Part shown: positions 18,040 through 27,870 of the stretch, piece after piece
Numbering within the stretch: position 1 is the stretch's first letter
Layout: each line of letters starts with the position of its first letter
NCBI RefSeq assembly: GCF_002735645.1
Contig: NZ_PDZG01000033.1
Location: 1 to 51,135, forward strand
DNA length: 51,135 nucleotides
Direction: 5' to 3'
Origin: Iodobacter sp. BJB302
Lineage (GTDB): Bacteria > Pseudomonadota > Gammaproteobacteria > Burkholderiales > Chitinibacteraceae
Program-made: the position numbers and the translations under genes
The notes under the pieces: model-generated
The model's database searches: none
The model's input: only the letters and a program-made list of their open reading frames with translations
Told to the model about the DNA's origin: nothing

Positions 18040-19251
18040 ATGGAATTTCTTATACATAAATGGAAATATTTAAAAACGACTGAAATAATAAATGTAATGG
18101 TTATGTTTTTTTCAGTTTTGTTTTTTTATTTTTTTTCACCTTTCTTGTCTGTTTTAGCAGCGTTATTTTTTTTATCGCTGGTGTTTGAAAGTGATAAAGT
18201 CAGGATTTTCATCCTAACTTTTATATTCCTTTCAGTTTATTCAATGATTATTTTTTTTAAACCTGTTTCAGGTGACTGGAATTGGTATACCCAGCATTAC
18301 CGTGCACTACAATCGATCGATTTTTTATCTTATTATGGCCATGCCTACGGGCCGTTTACTATTAAATATGCAGAGCCTGTTTACTATTTTTTGTCATTTG
18401 TTTTGTCGAGAGCAACCGGGGCTAATGTCACTGTATTGGCCCTGCTGGTATCAACTATTTTTTATGGTGTATTTACTTTTTCATTATTTAAGTTAAGTAA
18501 ATACTTCTCTGTAGTATCCTGGCAGCAGAATATTGTAGTGATTGCCGCTGTTCTGCTGAGTGTTACCCCCAGCCTGGTTTTACATCTTGTCCGGCAGGAA
18601 ATGGCCTCTGTTTTTTTGTTTTGCGGTATAGTTTTATTACTGGCCAGAAATAAACGCTCCGCAATCTGTTTTTTAATTCTTTCTGTGTTTACGCATCAGT
18701 CTGCTGCTATTGTGCTGGGTATTTATGTTTTTTCTTATTTATTATCCAGGGCTTCATTCAGAGGCAGCTGGCTTCTTGCATTTGTTTTTTCTCTGTTTAT
18801 CGGCTTGTTTTATGTAAAGTCGGGCTATTTTATCAGTGAGGATAATGCGGGCAAGGGCGATGGTACGGTTAACCCGCTGGTTTATCTCTACGATGCAATT
18901 TTATTATTCTCTTTTTTATTTTCTGTATACTCGATTAAGCTAAAGCCAGCTGTAAAAAATATTTTTTACATTTTTGTTGCATCTTATATGGGGTTTCTGC
19001 TTGGGGTTTCTCCTGAGCCTTTGCCTTTGCTGCGCATGTATTTTTATGTTGAGTGGTTTCGTGCTTTTTTTATTGTTGTTGTGTTAAGCCGCATGGTTTC
19101 TTTTGTTTATTTCAATGCCCTTTCTGTTTTTATTATATTACTGGGCGGCTTTTATACTAATTATAGAATTTCATCCTCTGACCTGGGTTTTCCCTTAACT
19201 ATTTATTCTTTTGTTAACAGGACCATTCAATCCTGGATGTATCTTTTTTGA
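18040..19251 (+). CDS. EpsG-family/Wzy-type EPS polymerase
   Basis: This is a 403-residue highly hydrophobic protein with about ten predicted membrane segments and very T-rich DNA. Segments such as FKPVSGDWNWYTQHY and LHLVRQEMASVFLFCGIVLL, followed by a small loop, resemble the EpsG/Wzy polymerase family, in which a conserved Arg follows the long loop. In a Wzx/Wzz locus an unassigned polytopic protein of this size is most likely the Wzy polymerase that joins repeat units at the periplasmic face. The assignment rests on topology and context more than on motifs. Confidence 0.7.
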   Translation: MEFLIHKWKYLKTTEIINVMVMFFSVLFFYFFSPFLSVLAALFFLSLVFESDKVRIFILTFIFLSVYSMIIFFKPVSGDWNWYTQHYRALQSIDFLSYYGHAYGPFTIKYAEPVYYFLSFVLSRATGANVTVLALLVSTIFYGVFTFSLFKLSKYFSVVSWQQNIVVIAAVLLSVTPSLVLHLVRQEMASVFLFCGIVLLLARNKRSAICFLILSVFTHQSAAIVLGIYVFSYLLSRASFRGSWLLAFVFSLFIGLFYVKSGYFISEDNAGKGDGTVNPLVYLYDAILLFSFLFSVYSIKLKPAVKNIFYIFVASYMGFLLGVSPEPLPLLRMYFYVEWFRAFFIVVVLSRMVSFVYFNALSVFIILLGGFYTNYRISSSDLGFPLTIYSFVNRTIQSWMYLF

Positions 19252-19275
19252 TTCTTTGCTTTGTGCGGGGGCTTT

Positions 19276-19989
19276 ATGTTGTTTTTAACATCCTGGGATG
19301 ATGGTCATCCCTCAGACCTGCGCCTTGCGGATATGCTGAGTAAATATAATTTAAAGGGTACATTTTTTGTGCCGGCATTTAATAAAGAAGGGCGGGAAGT
19401 TTTAGCTAAAGAGCAGCTGAGGCGGCTGGATCAGAATTTTGAAATAGGCGGGCATACACTTACCCATTGCTATTTAAATGGTTTGCCTGATGATGTTTTA
19501 AAGCATGAAATTTGTGCTGGTAAGGCTGCGCTTGAAGATGATTTAGGTCATGCAGTTAATGGCTTTTGTTATCCTGGTGGCGTTTTTGATTCGCGCACGA
19601 TTCAAGCTGTGCAGGCTGCTGGTTTTGACTATGCCAGAACGGTTGAAAATTTATGTTTTGATTTAGGCAAATCAGCATGGCTTATGCCGACTAGTTTCCA
19701 GTTTTATCCGCACAGTGCATTTGTATTGGCTAAAAACGCAATAAAATATCCGCGCATATCAAAATTTAATATTGTCAGGATGCGCTGGAGCGAGAAAGAG
19801 TTTATGCGTTTTATGGAAGCACAGCTTGCTGCCGCTCATCATCATTCTTCTGTTTTTCATCTTTGGGGGCATAGCTGGGAGCTGGATGAGCATGATTTAT
19901 GGGGCAAACTTGAGTCATTTTTTAAGCTGACAGCACATTATCCCATTCAGGCTTTAACTTTGTTTGAAGCTCATCAACTAAAAAATTAG
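19276..19989 (+). CDS. Polysaccharide deacetylase (NodB homology domain, CE4)
   Basis: This is a 237-residue protein filled by a NodB domain. The metal/catalytic Asp lies in TSWDDGHPSDLR (residues about 6-17), the His-x3-His pair in GGHTLTHCYL, and the FCYPGG and FHLWGHSWEL motifs follow. ATG 19276 is chosen because a G-rich ribosome site (19266-19271) lies just upstream; the frame extends to TTG 19261. There is no signal peptide, so it may act on a cytoplasmic lipid-linked or nucleotide sugar rather than on exported polymer. It probably removes acetyl groups from N-acetylated (or O-acetylated) sugar in the repeat unit. Confidence 0.85.
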   Translation: MLFLTSWDDGHPSDLRLADMLSKYNLKGTFFVPAFNKEGREVLAKEQLRRLDQNFEIGGHTLTHCYLNGLPDDVLKHEICAGKAALEDDLGHAVNGFCYPGGVFDSRTIQAVQAAGFDYARTVENLCFDLGKSAWLMPTSFQFYPHSAFVLAKNAIKYPRISKFNIVRMRWSEKEFMRFMEAQLAAAHHHSSVFHLWGHSWELDEHDLWGKLESFFKLTAHYPIQALTLFEAHQLKN

Positions 19990-20031
19990 TGTTTAATCAG
20001 AATTATTCATATTTCTTTTCACCATAAAATC

Positions 20032-21186
20032 ATGACAAATAAAAATTTTAATAATGATTTTCCAACCGTCCTCTTTGTGCAAAGACGCTTGCCACATTAT
20101 CGTGTTCCTTTTTTTGAAGCATTAAAGCGCGAGCTGATAAGCAGGGGCTGTAATTTACGTGTACTGCATGGTTTACCGAATCAGGAAGAGCTGCTTAAGA
20201 ATGATTCAGGCGTTTTAGCATGGGCAGAGTCTTTACCTAATCACTATTTTTTGGGTGGAAAAATATGCTGGCAGTCATTTCATCACCAGTCAAAAGAGGC
20301 TGACTTAGTTATTTGCAGCCATGAAAATAAGCTGGTATTTAATCTATTCTTTCAATACTTTTATAAGAAGACAAAATTTGCTTTGCTGGGCCATGGGGCT
20401 AATTTGCAAGGAGATGCAAATAGCCTGCGGGAAAAATTTAAACGCCGTGCGGCAAAAAAAGCAGATTGGTGGTTTGCATATACATCGATGAGTCTGCCGC
20501 TCATTACCGGGTTTGGCTTTCCTGAGGATAGAATTACCATTATCAATAACTCGATTGATACCCAGGTGCTTAATCTGCATATTGAGGCGATTGATGATAT
20601 CCAATCCATAAAAAATGCATTAGGGCTGTCCGGCAGCCGGGTGGGCGTTTTTATGGGGTCTTTTTATCATGAAAAACGCATTGAATTTTTACTGGATTCC
20701 CTGCTTTTAATTAAAAATGAGATTGGTGATTTTGAAATGATTATTGCTGGTGATGGTGTTCAGCGGCATTTAGTTGAAGCTTTTTGTGCTCAATATCCAT
20801 GGGCAAAATATGTGGGCCTAGTAAAAGGGGAGGAAAAAGCTGAAATTTTAGCTGCCGCCGATGTAATGCTGAATCCTGGTTTAATTGGCTTAAGTATTTT
20901 AGATGCGTTTGTAGGTGCTGCACCTGTATTAACCACGGATTGTGGTCTGCATAGCCCGGAGTTTGTTTATCTTAATCATGGAGTAAATGGAGTCGTTTCC
21001 ATTGATTCATTACAAGATTATTCGGCTGCAGTGGTTGATTTATTGCGTGACAGCGATAGATTGGCGGCAATGAAAACGGCTTGTCTGCAAAGCTCAAAAG
21101 AATTTAGTGTAGAGAATATGGCAAGAAATTTTGCTGATGGAATCATGAATTGTCTGCACATGCCGCTTTTTAGGAAATTATATTAA
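20032..21186 (+). CDS. Glycosyltransferase (GT-B fold, GT4-like)
   Basis: This is a 384-residue predicted cytoplasmic glycosyltransferase. The N-terminus reads FPTVLFVQRRLPHYRVPFFEAL, a common opening for GT4-like enzymes. A donor half follows with GVFMGSFYHEKRIEFLLD, EMIIAGDGVQRHLVEAF, and LNPGLIGLSILDAFVGAAP in the E-x7-E position, where Asp replaces the second Glu. The stop overlaps the start of the next glycosyltransferase (TAATG). Specificity is unknown. Confidence 0.78.
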   Translation: MTNKNFNNDFPTVLFVQRRLPHYRVPFFEALKRELISRGCNLRVLHGLPNQEELLKNDSGVLAWAESLPNHYFLGGKICWQSFHHQSKEADLVICSHENKLVFNLFFQYFYKKTKFALLGHGANLQGDANSLREKFKRRAAKKADWWFAYTSMSLPLITGFGFPEDRITIINNSIDTQVLNLHIEAIDDIQSIKNALGLSGSRVGVFMGSFYHEKRIEFLLDSLLLIKNEIGDFEMIIAGDGVQRHLVEAFCAQYPWAKYVGLVKGEEKAEILAAADVMLNPGLIGLSILDAFVGAAPVLTTDCGLHSPEFVYLNHGVNGVVSIDSLQDYSAAVVDLLRDSDRLAAMKTACLQSSKEFSVENMARNFADGIMNCLHMPLFRKLY

Positions 21187-22361
21187 TGTTGCGCATTTTG
21201 CTTGTTCATAATTCTTATCAGCAAAGAGGAGGGGAGGATTCTGTTGTTGAAAATGAGCTTGCTTTGCTGAGGTCATATGGGCATCAGGTTGAACTTTATT
21301 TTCGGCATAATAATGAGTTGTCTGGATTAAACCGGCTTTCTATTTTTCAACAGGCTATATGGTCTGGTAAAACCTACTGCGAATTAAATGTTTTACTGCA
21401 GCGTTTTAAACCTGATGTGATTCATGTTCATAACACACTGTCTTTAATTTCCCCTTCATTGTATTGGGTTGCTGCTAAATTTAAAATTCCCGTAGTGCAA
21501 ACTCTCCATAACTTCCGCTTATTATGCCCTCAGGCTATGTTTTTACGTAAAGGTCATATCTGTGAGCGCTGTGTGGGCCGTAATACATGGCGTAGTGTGA
21601 TTCACCGTTGCTATCGTTCTTCTTTATCGCAGTCTGCTGTTGTTTCAGGAATGCTTCATTTACATCGTGGCCTCGGAACATATAAAAAGAATGTGAGTCG
21701 TTATATTGCTTTGAATGCATTTTGTAAAAATAAATTTATTGAAGGTGGTTTACCTGCCGAAAAAATACGTGTTAAACCCAATTTTATTCCGGATATAAAT
21801 CCGGCTGTTGTTAAGCGTAATGGTTTTTTATTTGCCGGGCGTCTTTCTCCTGAAAAAGGCCTTCATATTTTAGTCCGGGCTTTTAATCATCAGGCCCATG
21901 GCCAATTAAGCGTAGCCGGCGAAGGGGAAGATTCGTTTCTGCTGGCACAGTATCCGGCGATAAAGAAGCTTGGCATCTTATCTGCCGGTGGTGTTCGTTC
22001 TGAAATGCAAAAAAGTGCGGCTTTGATTTTGCCAAGTATTTGGTATGAGAATATGCCTATGATTCTGCTTGAGGCTTTTATGAATGGTCTGCCAGTGATT
22101 GCGAGCAGAATTGGGGCATTGGCAGAGCTGGTTGAAGAAGGTGTGACGGGGCTGTTATTTAATGTTGGAGATTCTGCTGATTTAGCAAAAAAAATGCAGT
22201 GGGCCACTGAGCACCCTGATTTAATGCTGGAAATGGGAAGAAATGCCAGAGAGAAATACCTGAACTCTTATAGTTCTGAAGTAAATATTGATTTGCTTCT
22301 TGCCATATATAAAGAAGCCATTACAGACGTGAAATCCAGGCATTTACTGCAGCCTGTCTGA
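21186..22361 (+). CDS. Glycosyltransferase, GT4 family (first of a tandem paralogous pair)
   Basis: This is a 391-residue GT-B glycosyltransferase. Key segments are LLVHNSYQQRGGEDSVV at the N-terminus, PDVIHVHNTLSLISPSL, VVQTLHNFRLLCPQAMFLRKG, FAGRLSPEKGLHILV and the donor region SIWYENMPMILLEAFMNGLP. A CERC-containing insert (residues about 124-127) follows the HNFRLLCPQA motif. Its protein sequence closely parallels that of the next gene from end to end, so the two arose by tandem duplication. Donor and acceptor are unknown. Confidence 0.86.
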   Translation: MLRILLVHNSYQQRGGEDSVVENELALLRSYGHQVELYFRHNNELSGLNRLSIFQQAIWSGKTYCELNVLLQRFKPDVIHVHNTLSLISPSLYWVAAKFKIPVVQTLHNFRLLCPQAMFLRKGHICERCVGRNTWRSVIHRCYRSSLSQSAVVSGMLHLHRGLGTYKKNVSRYIALNAFCKNKFIEGGLPAEKIRVKPNFIPDINPAVVKRNGFLFAGRLSPEKGLHILVRAFNHQAHGQLSVAGEGEDSFLLAQYPAIKKLGILSAGGVRSEMQKSAALILPSIWYENMPMILLEAFMNGLPVIASRIGALAELVEEGVTGLLFNVGDSADLAKKMQWATEHPDLMLEMGRNAREKYLNSYSSEVNIDLLLAIYKEAITDVKSRHLLQPV

Positions 22362-22467
22362 TGTTTTCCTGGGAAATGGGTTTTTTCAGCTAAAATATTG
22401 TGTATTAAATGATATTTATATTAATGAAATGCTCTGATGTTATGTTTGATTTTTTTTGCGAGAACGA

Positions 22468-23622
22468 ATGAGAAAGATTTTGATTGTGCATAATGTCTAT
22501 CAGCAAAAAGGTGGTGAAGACTCCGTCGTTGCCAATGAGGCCGCATTGCTCAGAAAATTTGGCAATCAGGTCGAAGTCTTTTTACGCCATAATGATGATA
22601 TTGTTGGGCAATCAAAAATAAGTCTGATGTCTCAGGCGGTTTACTCAAAAAAATCTTATTCAGATATAAGCGATAAGATTAAAGAATTTAAACCTGATAT
22701 TGTTCATGTTCACAATACTCTTCCTCTGGTTTCTCCTTCTGTTTTTTGGGCGGCGCATCATTTTAAAGTGGCTGTTGTTCAGACTTTGCATAATTTCCGT
22801 TTGTTTTGCCCTCAGGCTACTTTTTTGCGTAATGGTAAAATTTGTGAAGATTGCTTAGGAAAAACTCCTTGGCGTGGTATTTTGCATCGTTGTTACAGAC
22901 AATCATTTACACAGACTGCTGCGTTGACGGGTGTGCTGCTTGCTCATCGTGCACTGGGAACTTACCGGAAAAAAATTGATGCTTTTATTGCTTTGAATTC
23001 TTTTAGTAAAACTAAATATATTCAGGGTGGCATGCGTGCAGATAATATATTTATTAAACCTAATTTTGCAGAAGATTGGGGATTAACGACTCAGCCCCGT
23101 GCCGGTTTTTTGTATGTTGGCAGGCTTTCTGTTGAGAAGGGGGCAAGAATTTTTGCCGCTGCATTTAATGCAGAACAGCATGGTTTTTTAAATATAGTGG
23201 GTGATGGTGACGAGCGGATTTATTTAGAAAATATAAATCATCTTTCACTATTGGGCGCATTACCTCAGCAGAATGTGAGGCTGCTGATGCAATCGTGCCA
23301 GGCCTTGGTTTTACCCAGTATTTGTTATGAAAATATGCCGATGACTCTTGTTGAGGCGTATTCATGTGGCTTACCTGTGATTGCCAGCCGCCTTGGCTCT
23401 CTTTGTCATTTAGTTGAGGATGGGGTGACGGGGTTGTTGTTTAATGCGGGTGACGCCAATGATCTGGCAGAAAAAATGAGCTGGGCAAATGCTCACCCTG
23501 ATTCTATGGCCGAGATGGGGCGTAATGCACGTGCCAAGTATTTAGCAGAATATACGCCTGAAAAAAATTATGAAATATTGATGAATATCTATGACGAGGC
23601 GTTACTTTCATGTCAGAAGTAG
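22468..23622 (+). CDS. Glycosyltransferase, GT4 family (second of a tandem paralogous pair)
   Basis: This is a 384-residue paralogue of the preceding gene, with LIVHNVYQQKGGEDSVV, PDIVHVHNTLPLVSPSV, VVQTLHNFRLFCPQATFLRNG, YVGRLSVEKGARIF and SICYENMPMTLVEAYSCGLP. Its C-terminus (GDANDLAEKMSWANAHPD) also mirrors the neighbour. ATG 22468 is preferred; the frame extends to TTG 22456 without a ribosome site there. A 106-bp AT-rich gap precedes it, unlike the tight spacing elsewhere. It overlaps the next gene by 13 bases. Confidence 0.86.
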   Translation: MRKILIVHNVYQQKGGEDSVVANEAALLRKFGNQVEVFLRHNDDIVGQSKISLMSQAVYSKKSYSDISDKIKEFKPDIVHVHNTLPLVSPSVFWAAHHFKVAVVQTLHNFRLFCPQATFLRNGKICEDCLGKTPWRGILHRCYRQSFTQTAALTGVLLAHRALGTYRKKIDAFIALNSFSKTKYIQGGMRADNIFIKPNFAEDWGLTTQPRAGFLYVGRLSVEKGARIFAAAFNAEQHGFLNIVGDGDERIYLENINHLSLLGALPQQNVRLLMQSCQALVLPSICYENMPMTLVEAYSCGLPVIASRLGSLCHLVEDGVTGLLFNAGDANDLAEKMSWANAHPDSMAEMGRNARAKYLAEYTPEKNYEILMNIYDEALLSCQK

Positions 23623-24395
23623 AAATAAATTTTACGTTTGCCAGAAAAACGGTGTCAGTTCTTGGTGCATTTATTGATGTGATTGATTGGGATCTTGCTT
23701 TACACAAAATTAAGGTTTGGGGTAATAAGCGGGACTCCCGGTATATTTGTATATGCAATGCGCATTCTGTGGTAACGGCAAGCAGTGATATTGAGTTTTA
23801 TAATGTTATTCAAAATGCAGATATGGCAACATCGGACGGAGCACCGGTTGCCTGGTTAATGAGAAAATTAGGTTACACTCAGCAGCAAAGGATTAACGGG
23901 CCGGATTTAATGTGGAAATATTGTGCCGAGGCAAATAAATCGGCAGACTGGCCTTCGATTTATTTGTATGGCGCACGGGAAGAGACTTTAAGTGCTTTGC
24001 AGCTGCGATTGGCGGAGCAATTTCCTCATTTAAAAATTGCGGGTGCATATTCCCCCCCTTTTCGCGCATTATTTCCTCTGGAAGAAGTCAATATAATCAA
24101 TAAGATTAATGATTCCGGGGCGGGTGTGGTCTGGGTCAGCTTAGGTTGCCCCAAGCAAGAGAAGTGGATGGCTGCGCAGCGTGGAAAAGTGATGGGTGTG
24201 ATGATAGGCGTGGGCGCAGCTTTTGATTATCACGCTGGAACGGTTGTTCGTGCACCACTGTGGATGCAAAATTCAGGTTTAGAATGGCTGCATCGCCTGT
24301 GCTCGGAGCCGCGGCGCTTGTGGAAACGTTATTTGGTAACTAATACCCTTTTTATTGTTAAGGCGATTGGGCAGCTGATTCATAAAGATTATTAA
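23610..24395 (+). CDS. WecG/TagA/CpsF family glycosyltransferase (GT26)
   Basis: This is a 261-residue glycosyltransferase of the WecG/TagA/CpsF family, which acts late in glycolipid-linked repeat assembly. Visible motifs are [43 protein letters not shown] and the family signature [15 protein letters not shown], then [13 protein letters not shown]. The C-terminal region ([27 protein letters not shown]) is rich in basic and aromatic residues, as is usual for membrane association. Members use UDP-ManNAc, UDP-ManNAcA or glucose; the donor here is unknown. It overlaps the upstream glycosyltransferase gene by 13 bases. Confidence 0.9.
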   Translation: MSEVEINFTFARKTVSVLGAFIDVIDWDLALHKIKVWGNKRDSRYICICNAHSVVTASSDIEFYNVIQNADMATSDGAPVAWLMRKLGYTQQQRINGPDLMWKYCAEANKSADWPSIYLYGAREETLSALQLRLAEQFPHLKIAGAYSPPFRALFPLEEVNIINKINDSGAGVVWVSLGCPKQEKWMAAQRGKVMGVMIGVGAAFDYHAGTVVRAPLWMQNSGLEWLHRLCSEPRRLWKRYLVTNTLFIVKAIGQLIHKDY

Positions 24396-24414
24396 TTGTG
24401 GGAGTGTTTTTATA

Positions 24415-25749
24415 ATGAAAATTACCGTTATTGGTTCTGGTTATGTGGGTTTGGTTACAGGTACGTGTCTGGCTGAGTATGGCAACGACGTAGTGTGTTT
24501 GGATGTGGATGCAAATAAGATTCGAATTTTGCAGGAAGGCGGGGTGCCGATTTTTGAGCCTGGCCTTGAGGAAATGATTAAACGTAATGTATCGGCAGGG
24601 CGTTTGCGTTTTACTACCGATATTAAAGAATCGGTTGATCACGGTACGATTCAGTTTATTGCTGTTGGTACGCCGCCGGATGAAGATGGCTCAGCAGATT
24701 TGAAATATGTAGTGGCCGCAGCGCGAAGCATTGGCCGCCATATGAATGGCTATAAGGTGATTGTGGATAAATCTACCGTGCCGGTTGGGACGGGAGATAA
24801 AGTGCGTGCGGCTATTTATGATGAGCTGCAGCAGCGTGGTGAGCAGACCAGTTTTGCGATTGTGTCTAATCCGGAATTCTTGAAAGAAGGCGCTGCGATT
24901 GAAGACTTTATGCGCCCGGATCGTATTGTGATTGGCACGGATGATGATACTGCTAAAGATTTAATGAGCTCTTTATACGCGCCATTTGTGCGTAATCATG
25001 ATCGTATTTTATTTATGGATGTGCGTTCGGCTGAAATGACTAAATATGCAGCCAATGCCATGCTGGCCACGCGTATTTCATTTATGAATGAATTAGCTAA
25101 TTTATCCGAGGTGATGGGGGCGGATATCGAGCTGGTGCGAAAAGGGATCGGTTCTGATCCGCGTATTGGTTACCACTTCCTTTACCCTGGTGTGGGTTAC
25201 GGTGGCTCTTGTTTTCCTAAAGATGTACAAGCTTTACAGCGCACTGCAGAAGAGCACGGCATCAGCCTGAAAGTATTGGATGCGGTAGAAAAAGCCAACC
25301 ATGCGCAAAAATCAGTGCTGGTTGATAAGATTGTGAAGCGTTTTGGTGATGATCTTAAAGGCAAGCATTTTGCTTTATGGGGTCTTGCTTTTAAGCCAAA
25401 TACGGATGATATGCGCGATGCGCCAAGCCGGGTGATTATTGAGTATTTGCTGAATCATGGTGCCACAGTGGCTGCGCATGATCCTGTGTCTATTCATGAG
25501 GCACAGCGTGTGATGCCTGACTGGCAAGGATTAAGCTACGGGGATAGCCCAATGGCAGTATTACCTGGTGCTGATGCCTTAGTGATTGTGACAGAATGGA
25601 AAGCGTTCCGCAGCCCTGATTTTACTGAAGTTAAGGCTCAGCTAAAAAACGCATTGGTTTTTGATGGCCGGAATTTATTTGATCCAAAGCGTATGCAAAA
25701 AGAAGGCTTTGAGTATTACCCGATTGGCCGTCAGCAAGTAACAATTTAA
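24415..25749 (+). CDS. ugd: UDP-glucose 6-dehydrogenase
   Basis: It oxidises UDP-glucose to UDP-glucuronate with two NAD+. This 444-residue protein has the N-terminal Rossmann motif [32 protein letters not shown], the [15 protein letters not shown] segment, and the catalytic Cys in [12 protein letters not shown]. The C-terminal domain has [16 protein letters not shown]. Length is normal. It supplies glucuronate (or an onward uronic acid) to the polymer and closes the first transcriptional block: a strong terminator follows. Confidence 0.96.
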   Translation: MKITVIGSGYVGLVTGTCLAEYGNDVVCLDVDANKIRILQEGGVPIFEPGLEEMIKRNVSAGRLRFTTDIKESVDHGTIQFIAVGTPPDEDGSADLKYVVAAARSIGRHMNGYKVIVDKSTVPVGTGDKVRAAIYDELQQRGEQTSFAIVSNPEFLKEGAAIEDFMRPDRIVIGTDDDTAKDLMSSLYAPFVRNHDRILFMDVRSAEMTKYAANAMLATRISFMNELANLSEVMGADIELVRKGIGSDPRIGYHFLYPGVGYGGSCFPKDVQALQRTAEEHGISLKVLDAVEKANHAQKSVLVDKIVKRFGDDLKGKHFALWGLAFKPNTDDMRDAPSRVIIEYLLNHGATVAAHDPVSIHEAQRVMPDWQGLSYGDSPMAVLPGADALVIVTEWKAFRSPDFTEVKAQLKNALVFDGRNLFDPKRMQKEGFEYYPIGRQQVTI

Positions 25750-25764
25750 ACTCACTACAATGCA

Positions 25765-25801
25765 GCCCAATAAAGATTGAATAAATTTTTATTGGGCTTT
25801 T
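25765..25801 (+). terminator. Intrinsic terminator after ugd
   Basis: GCCCAATAAA (25765-25774) pairs with TTTATTGGGC (25788-25797), a perfect 10-bp stem with a 13-base loop, followed by TTTT-G-TTT. It lies 16 bases after the ugd stop and probably ends the main EPS transcript. Confidence 0.85.
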
Positions 25802-25974
25802 GTTTGTCATCATTCTTTGGATCTGCGAAAATAATTCCTGTGCTTATTTAGAAAACGCTTTATTAGAGAATACTGTTGAATAATTTTTTATTCATTATTT
25901 AATAAAAATAGAAATGTATTTTTCGTAATATCACATGTTTTTCAGACAGCTCAATTAAATTTTATGGATCGTTC

Positions 25975-27393
25975 ATGTCAATAACTCCGGTAATTCTTTG
26001 TGGTGGTTCGGGTAGTCGTATGTGGCCGCTGTCCCGTGGCGGCTATCCTAAGCAGTTTTTAAAATTGCACGGTGATCAAAGCTTGCTGCAGCAAACAGCA
26101 ACACGCTTGCAAGGAATGCCGGATGTTGTGGCGCCGCTGCTGATCAGTAATCAGGAGCACCGCTTTCTGGTGGCTGAGCAATTGCGTGCCGTGGGTATGG
26201 GCGATTCAAAGGTGGTTTTAGAACCGATGGGCCGTAATACGGCGCCTGCGGTAGCGGCAGCTGCATTGATTGCGCTGGAAGAAGATCCGGACGCCATGCT
26301 GTTGGTTTTGCCATCAGATCATGTGATTCAGTTTGGTGATGTATTTCAAGCCCTGGTGGCGCAGGCCGCAAGCGTGGCTGCAACAGGCAAGCTGGTTACT
26401 TTTGGCATTACGCCCACTGAGCCGCAAACCGGCTACGGTTATATCCGCCGTGGCGATAGCCTGTCTGGCGACGCCTATGCCGTTGCTGCCTTTGTAGAAA
26501 AGCCAAATCTTGAGCGTGCTGCACAGTTTTTAGCTTCGGGTGATTACTACTGGAATAGCGGCATGTTTATGTTCCGCGCCGATGCCTATGTGCGTGAAAT
26601 GGCGACTTATCAGCCGGCCATGCTGCAAGCGGTACAGGTTGCGGTTGCCAAAGGCGTGCGCGATTTAGACTTCTTGCGCTTAGATAGCGATGCTTTTGCG
26701 GCGTGTGAATCAGATTCTATTGATTACGCGGTAATGGAAAAAACCGCCCATGCGGCAGTCATTGCAGCTGCTGGCCTGGGTTGGAGCGATATTGGCTCTT
26801 GGTCGGCTTTGCGTGATGTGACGCCGCAAGATGAAGCGGGCAATAGCGTGCTGGGCGATGTGATGCTGGACCGTGTAAGCGGCAGCTATATCCGCAGCGA
26901 AACCCGCATGATTGCAGCGATTGGTGTGCAGGATCTGGTGATTGTAGAGACCGCCGATGCGATTTTGGTGGCGCATAAAGACCATGTGCAGGACGTGAAA
27001 AAGATTGTGGAGCGCTTAAATAAAGCGGGCCGCAGCGAATCGGTTACGCATCGCCGCGTGTACCGCCCTTGGGGTAGCTATGAAGGCATCGACTCTGGCT
27101 CGCGCTTCCAGGTGAAGCGGATTGTGGTGAATCCGGGCGCATCGCTCAGCCTGCAAATGCATTACCACCGTGCCGAGCACTGGATCGTGGTGAAGGGTAC
27201 GGCCAGGGTGGTGAATGGGGATCAGGAAATTCTCTTATCAGAAAACCAATCAACGTATATCCCTTTAGGCACAACTCACCGCTTGGAAAACCCGGGCAAG
27301 ATGCCGCTGGAGCTGATCGAAGTGCAGTCTGGCTCCTATCTGGGTGAAGACGATATCGTACGTTTCGAAGATGTATATGGCCGCAGCAAGTAA
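25975..27393 (+). CDS. manC: Mannose-1-phosphate guanylyltransferase / mannose-6-phosphate isomerase
   Basis: This bifunctional 472-residue enzyme makes GDP-mannose from mannose-1-phosphate and GTP, and can isomerise fructose-6-phosphate to mannose-6-phosphate. The N-terminal nucleotidyltransferase domain carries CGGSGSRMWPLSRG (residues 9-22), VLPSDHVI and FVEKP. The C-terminal cupin domain has PWGSYEGIDSGSRFQVKRI and QMHYHRAEHWIVV. It feeds gmd/fcl and any mannosyl transfer. It sits after a terminator and a 173-bp AT-rich gap, so it likely has its own promoter. Its GC content is visibly higher than that of the glycosyltransferase block. Confidence 0.95.
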   Translation: MSITPVILCGGSGSRMWPLSRGGYPKQFLKLHGDQSLLQQTATRLQGMPDVVAPLLISNQEHRFLVAEQLRAVGMGDSKVVLEPMGRNTAPAVAAAALIALEEDPDAMLLVLPSDHVIQFGDVFQALVAQAASVAATGKLVTFGITPTEPQTGYGYIRRGDSLSGDAYAVAAFVEKPNLERAAQFLASGDYYWNSGMFMFRADAYVREMATYQPAMLQAVQVAVAKGVRDLDFLRLDSDAFAACESDSIDYAVMEKTAHAAVIAAAGLGWSDIGSWSALRDVTPQDEAGNSVLGDVMLDRVSGSYIRSETRMIAAIGVQDLVIVETADAILVAHKDHVQDVKKIVERLNKAGRSESVTHRRVYRPWGSYEGIDSGSRFQVKRIVVNPGASLSLQMHYHRAEHWIVVKGTARVVNGDQEILLSENQSTYIPLGTTHRLENPGKMPLELIEVQSGSYLGEDDIVRFEDVYGRSK

Positions 27394-27862
27394 GCCCGAA
27401 GCTGCCAGCCTGCTGCCGTTTGCTGATTTTTTGCAGGTGGTTGAGCGCGCGCCGCTGATCTCGATTGATCTGGTGGTACAAAACCCGGTAGGTGAAGCCC
27501 TGCTGGGCTGGCGCAACAACCAGCCCGCCTGTGATCACTGGTTTGTGCCGGGTGGGCGGGTACAAAAAAACGAAACGCTGGATGCGGCTTTTTTACGTCT
27601 GACAAAGGCTGAGCTGGGCGTGGCGCTGAACCGCTCTTCGGCCCAGTGGCTGGGCGTTTACGAGCACTTTTACGATAGCAATGCCGGGCGTGTGGATGGT
27701 TTTGGCACGCATTATGTGGTGCTTGCCTACACACTGCAGCTTGATGAATCCGATATGGCCCTGCCACTGGGCGAGCAGCATTCGCGTTATCGCTGGGCAA
27801 GCAAGGCAGAAATCGTGAAAGACGCTAGCGTGCATCTTCATTCCCGAGCTTATTTCGAGTAA
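27377..27862 (+). CDS. gmm: GDP-mannose mannosyl hydrolase (Nudix)
   Basis: It hydrolyses GDP-mannose (and GDP-glucose) to GDP plus sugar, by substitution at the sugar carbon. The 161-residue protein has LISIDLVVQNPVGEALLGWR, DHWFVPGGRVQKNETL and a Nudix-like helix LRLTKAELG that lacks the usual REx2EE, exactly as in Gmm enzymes. DGFGTHYVVLAY follows. Possible starts are ATG 27371 or 27377; both overlap the manC end, so the two are probably co-translated. In colanic acid loci gmm likewise lies beside GDP-mannose and GDP-fucose genes and may control their pools. Confidence 0.9.
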   Translation: MAAASKPEAASLLPFADFLQVVERAPLISIDLVVQNPVGEALLGWRNNQPACDHWFVPGGRVQKNETLDAAFLRLTKAELGVALNRSSAQWLGVYEHFYDSNAGRVDGFGTHYVVLAYTLQLDESDMALPLGEQHSRYRWASKAEIVKDASVHLHSRAYFE

Positions 27863-27870
27863 GGCTTTAA

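Noticed and set aside
25802-25974. Small RNA or riboswitch before manC
   Set aside because: Only AT-rich imperfect palindromes are visible; no conserved RNA motif could be recognised.
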